Of a stretch of DNA of 7,609 nucleotides, positions 5,278 through 7,609 are shown piece by piece. The stretch comes from JAJZMF01 sp035702845 (lineage in GTDB: Bacteria; Actinomycetota; Acidimicrobiia; Acidimicrobiales; Palsa-688): assembly GCA_035702845.1 (NCBI GenBank), contig DASSZK010000169.1, forward strand, positions 1 to 7,609, read 5' to 3'. The position numbers and the translations under genes are program-made. The notes below the pieces were generated by a model. It had not been told where the DNA came from. It searched no databases and worked only from the letters and a program-made list of their open reading frames with translations. Position 1 is the first letter of the stretch. Each line of letters begins with the position of its first letter.

Positions 5278-5766
5278 GTGGTCGCAGTGGGGGCGGACAT
5301 TGTCGACATCGACGAGGTGGCTGAGGCGCTTTCTCGTTTCGGGGACCGCTACGTCTCCAGAGTGTTCACCCAGGCCGAGGCCGATCTTTGTGGCGATGTC
5401 GGAGCGCAGGCGCAGGCAACATGGCTCGCTCAGTGCTTCGCAGCCAAGGAGGCCGCCCTCAAGCTCTTGCGGTCCCTTGGGGCCGACCTGCCTGAGCCCA
5501 CGCGTGAGCCGGTAGCGCTCATGCTGGGCGGGGGAGTTGACTGGCGCTGGATGGAGGTGGTCAGGACTGGGTCGGGCTGCCTGGAGCTGCACCTCGAGGG
5601 GGCAGCGCGCTCGGCGGCAAAGGCGGCGGGTGTGAGCAGGGTCATGGTTTCGGTCGGCACCAGCGGGCACCAGGCGATGGCGGTGGCGATGGCGTGGCCG
5701 AGCGCAGCGTCTGTGGGTGATCTTGCGCCCGAGACCTCCAACGGGCAGATTGTCGACGAAGACTGA
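5278..5766 (+). CDS. AcpS-family 4'-phosphopantetheinyl transferase, divergent
   Basis: A 162-residue protein with the AcpS fold signatures. GADIVDIDEVAEALSRFG (5-22) holds the Mg-binding Asp7. RVFTQAEADLC (28-38) is the second conserved motif. CFAAKEAALKLL (53-64) carries Lys57 and the metal-binding Glu58. These enzymes move phosphopantetheine from coenzyme A onto the Ser of a carrier protein. The last core motif, usually Ser-x-Ser/Thr-His followed by Tyr-Ala, reads VSVGTSGHQAMAVAM (124-138), so the usual His appears to be replaced and another His falls four residues later. A tail of about 23 polar residues follows the fold. GTG 5278 is preceded by AAGGTGG. The carrier-protein gene follows 60 bp downstream on the same strand and is its likely substrate. 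It is probably a pathway-specific copy rather than the housekeeping AcpS, but this cannot be proven here. Confidence 0.75.
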   Translation: MVAVGADIVDIDEVAEALSRFGDRYVSRVFTQAEADLCGDVGAQAQATWLAQCFAAKEAALKLLRSLGADLPEPTREPVALMLGGGVDWRWMEVVRTGSGCLELHLEGAARSAAKAAGVSRVMVSVGTSGHQAMAVAMAWPSAASVGDLAPETSNGQIVDED

Positions 5767-5769
5767 CCG

Positions 5770-5798
5770 ATCTACAGCTCAGGCCCATCTACAGCTCA
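5770..5798. repeat. 12-bp direct repeat upstream of the carrier-protein gene
   Basis: ATCTACAGCTCA occurs perfectly at 5770-5781 and 5787-5798, with a start-to-start period of 17 bp. It fills the 60-bp gap between the transferase stop and the carrier-protein ribosome binding site. It may be a regulator site or a leader element. The period equals that of the array before ahpC, but the repeated sequence is different. Confidence 0.75.
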
Positions 5799-5812
5799 AG
5801 TCGGTTTGTGAC

Positions 5813-5819
5813 GAAGGAG
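5813..5819 (+). promoter_or_regulatory. Strong ribosome binding site that sets the TTG start of the carrier protein
   Basis: GAAGGAG lies seven bases before TTG 5827-5829. The spacing is ideal, and no ATG or GTG in frame competes, so this site decides the rare TTG start. Confidence 0.75.
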
Positions 5820-5826
5820 AGAGCCT

Positions 5827-6078
5827 TTGAGCCACGAGCGCATCCGAGAAGTGCTGAGCAGTTGCGCCGGCCTGAGCGTGGATGCCAGTTCCTTGCCCGA
5901 GGACGCCGATCTTTACCGCGCCGGGATGACCTCGCATGCCACCGTCAACGTCATGCTCGCGCTCGAAGACGGCTTCGATGTTGAGTTCCCGACGCAGATG
6001 TTGCAACGGGCCACCTTTTCCTCCATCGCTTCCATCCGTCGGGCGCTCGCCGAGCTCGGAGCCGAGCTAGAGGCTTGA
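5827..6078 (+). CDS. Free-standing acyl/peptidyl carrier protein with a TSH motif
   Basis: An 83-residue, acidic, helical protein of normal carrier-protein length. DADLYRAGMTSHATVNVML (26-44) is the phosphopantetheine attachment region at the start of helix II, with Ser36 as the likely modified residue. The common Asp-Ser-Leu is replaced by Thr-Ser-His here. ALEDGFDVEFP (45-55) and ATFSSIASIRRAL (62-74) match helix II end and helix III-IV of the fold. It would carry a thioester-bound acid between enzymes. It starts with TTG behind a strong ribosome binding site. The transferase that could prime it is 60 bp upstream on the same strand, and a stand-alone adenylation enzyme that could load it ends 13 bp downstream on the opposite strand. 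The housekeeping fatty-acid carrier protein is not expected to look like this or sit here. Confidence 0.82.
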   Translation: MSHERIREVLSSCAGLSVDASSLPEDADLYRAGMTSHATVNVMLALEDGFDVEFPTQMLQRATFSSIASIRRALAELGAELEA

Positions 6079-6091
6079 CCCCAGCTCGAAG

Positions 6092-7609
6092 CTATGGACC
6101 GGCGGCCGTGGGCGCCGGCGGCCAGGCAGGGTAGCCATGCTCGGCCAACAGGCGGCGCCAATCCGCTTTCCCAGAAGACGTGAGGGGCAGCCGGTCGACG
6201 AGCACGATGGCATCGGGGAGCATGTTCGCCGGCATAACAGACCGGGCGTGGTCCAACATCTCAGCGGCGCTTGCGGCTTTCCCGTGACCGGTCGCGACAA
6301 ACGCGACTATGCCGGGCCTGCCTTTGTTGTCAAAAAGGGCGCAGCATGCTGCGTCGGCGCCGTTGCTTGACCGCAAGGCTCTTGCCAGCTCGGACAGCGA
6401 AATACGGACACCATTTCGCTTGACTACATCGTCGGTACGACCTGCATAAAAAAAGCGGCCGTAGCCGTCCACCTCGCCCAGGTCGCCAGTCTTGTACATG
6501 TTCAGCCCGGCTACGATATCCGCTCGCACGACCTGACGGGTCAGCTCCTCGTCGCCGAAATACCCGTTCATCAACTGCTCGCCGCCGATGTAGAGCTCGC
6601 CTACAGCGCTCGGCCCTTCGTGCACCGTCCCGGCCTCGTCCACGACGACCATGCGGCAACCGGCGTGCGGCCACCCGAGCGGTACGCGCCCTCGGGCCAC
6701 ATCGTCGGCGGTGACGGCGTAGTTGGTGACGCTGATCGTGGTTTCTGTGGGCCCGTAGTAGTTGAAAATCCTGAGATGGGGTAGTACTTGCCACAGCTTG
6801 GCGACGTCGGCGGGTTGGCACTCCTCGCCGCCAAGCCCAAGGGAGACAAGGTCGGAACTGGAAAGCCGGTGCAACTGCCGGCTTGCCAGTAACAGCCGCA
6901 AGTAGCTCGGAGAGCAACTGGTGTGGGTGACACGCTCGGATAGCACGGCGTCGAAGAACGGCCGGAGAAACAGCAGCTGCTCGCGTCGCGCTATAACCAG
7001 CAAGCCACCCGCTGCCAGGGCCGGGAACACGGTGGCGAAGGACCCGTCAAAATGGAAAGCCGACACGGCAAGGGCCCGGCTGTGCTGACCGAGGCCCAGT
7101 ACCGGGACAGTCTCGGCGACCGACCAGCCAAAAGCTTTACGCCCGATGCAGACGCCCTTGGGCGCGCCGGTGGTCCCCGATGTGTAAATGATGTACGCCA
7201 GATCTGCCGGCTCAGCTTCGTAGGGGGCTTCGTCCCCCGGCTCGGCGGCGAGCTCGGCCCACGTTGTGCATGTAATGCTGCTCAAGGCAGGGGCGTCCTC
7301 CAGCGCGACGACCAGGGTCGCTCCGCAGTCGCGTATGGCATGCGCGGCGCGGGCGGGAGGGTCCTCGACCGAAAGGGGGACGAAAGCCACCCCGGCCCAC
7401 AGGCACCCGAGCGCGGTTACCACCCACTCGATCGAGTTGGGCATGTAGAGCACGACCCGGTCCCCGGGACGTGCACCTCGCCGGCACAGCCCGCAAGCCA
7501 CCGACTGAGCGGACCGGCACATTTGGTCGTAGGTCAGTGCCACGTCGCCCGAGCGCAGAGCCGGCCGGCCCGGGGCCTCCTCAGCGCGGCAACGTACTGC
7601 AGTAAGGAC
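6092..7609 (-). CDS. Stand-alone adenylation-domain enzyme (NRPS-like amino acid/acid ligase), N-terminus outside window
   Basis: The frame is open from the right edge to TAG 6092-6094, giving 505 visible codons. GTG 7543 is an internal candidate start, but the 22 codons before it (including PGRPALRSGD) look like the usual adenylation-domain N-terminus, so the gene continues to the right. Counting from that GTG: A3 phosphate loop IIYTSGTTGAPKG (118-130), A4 FHFDGSF (163-169), A5 NYYGPTETT (261-269), A7 YKTGDL (350-355), A8 GRTDDVVKRNGVRIS (368-382), and A10 LPLTSSGK with Lys459. The set is complete, so it should form an acyl-adenylate and pass it to a thiol. An Asp at the A4 position (Asp166) is typical of alpha-amino-acid substrates. 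No carrier domain follows, so it needs a partner in trans, most simply the carrier protein that ends 13 bp away. The substrate is unknown. Confidence 0.85.
   Translation of the reverse strand, partial: VLTAVRCRAEEAPGRPALRSGDVALTYDQMCRSAQSVACGLCRRGARPGDRVVLYMPNSIEWVVTALGCLWAGVAFVPLSVEDPPARAAHAIRDCGATLVVALEDAPALSSITCTTWAELAAEPGDEAPYEAEPADLAYIIYTSGTTGAPKGVCIGRKAFGWSVAETVPVLGLGQHSRALAVSAFHFDGSFATVFPALAAGGLLVIARREQLLFLRPFFDAVLSERVTHTSCSPSYLRLLLASRQLHRLSSSDLVSLGLGGEECQPADVAKLWQVLPHLRIFNYYGPTETTISVTNYAVTADDVARGRVPLGWPHAGCRMVVVDEAGTVHEGPSAVGELYIGGEQLMNGYFGDEELTRQVVRADIVAGLNMYKTGDLGEVDGYGRFFYAGRTDDVVKRNGVRISLSELARALRSSNGADAACCALFDNKGRPGIVAFVATGHGKAASAAEMLDHARSVMPANMLPDAIVLVDRLPLTSSGKADWRRLLAEHGYPAWPPAPTAAGP

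Noticed and set aside
5260..5300. Stretch resembling the 5' half and D-arm of a Ser/Leu tRNA (GGTGGCCGAGTGGTCGCAG)
   Set aside because: No matching acceptor 3' strand, anticodon stem or T-arm with GTTCRA follows; the sequence is the ribosome binding site and first codons of the transferase.

Overview
The window is GC-rich, with many GTG and TTG starts and several genes that lack a clear ribosome binding site. The pairing of a divergent oxyR with an ahpC-ahpD operon, and the small CopG-type/DUF5615 toxin-antitoxin module, both fit a high-GC actinobacterium. The exact taxon cannot be read from this sequence. About half of the content looks accessory: an insertion-sequence end, a damaged toxin-antitoxin locus, two methyltransferases of unknown substrate, and a small carrier-protein module.

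Left part (1-1187): the terminus and first 29 codons of an IS3-type transposase run off the left edge on the minus strand. Next to it is a type II toxin-antitoxin pair on the plus strand. The antitoxin reading frame is cut by an in-frame TAA at 541-543. The same frame then stays open and antitoxin-like for 34 more codons, up to a TGA that overlaps the toxin's GTG start. No ordinary start codon lies between the antitoxin's operator palindrome and its DNA-binding domain. The antitoxin therefore looks damaged at both ends while the toxin frame is intact.

Centre (1188-5200): two divergently transcribed class I SAM-dependent methyltransferases are followed by a peroxide-defence cluster. ahpC and ahpD form a minus-strand operon with a 2-bp gap. 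oxyR diverges from it and keeps both redox cysteines. Their shared 177-bp intergenic region holds a four-copy 17-bp tandem repeat, a likely extended -10 for ahpC, and an ATAG-N7-CTAT OxyR-like element that overlaps the oxyR start codon. The repeats fall inside the predicted ahpC transcript leader.

Right part (5201-7609): a divergent AcpS-family phosphopantetheinyl transferase, a free-standing carrier protein with Thr-Ser-His in place of the usual Asp-Ser-Leu, and a convergent stand-alone adenylation enzyme that runs off the right edge. Together these could activate an amino or carboxylic acid, tether it to the carrier protein, and supply the enzyme that primes the carrier. No condensation, thioesterase or reductase gene is visible here, so the product is unknown. 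This module is the best candidate for an undescribed pathway, and its remaining genes, if any, would lie to the right of the window.
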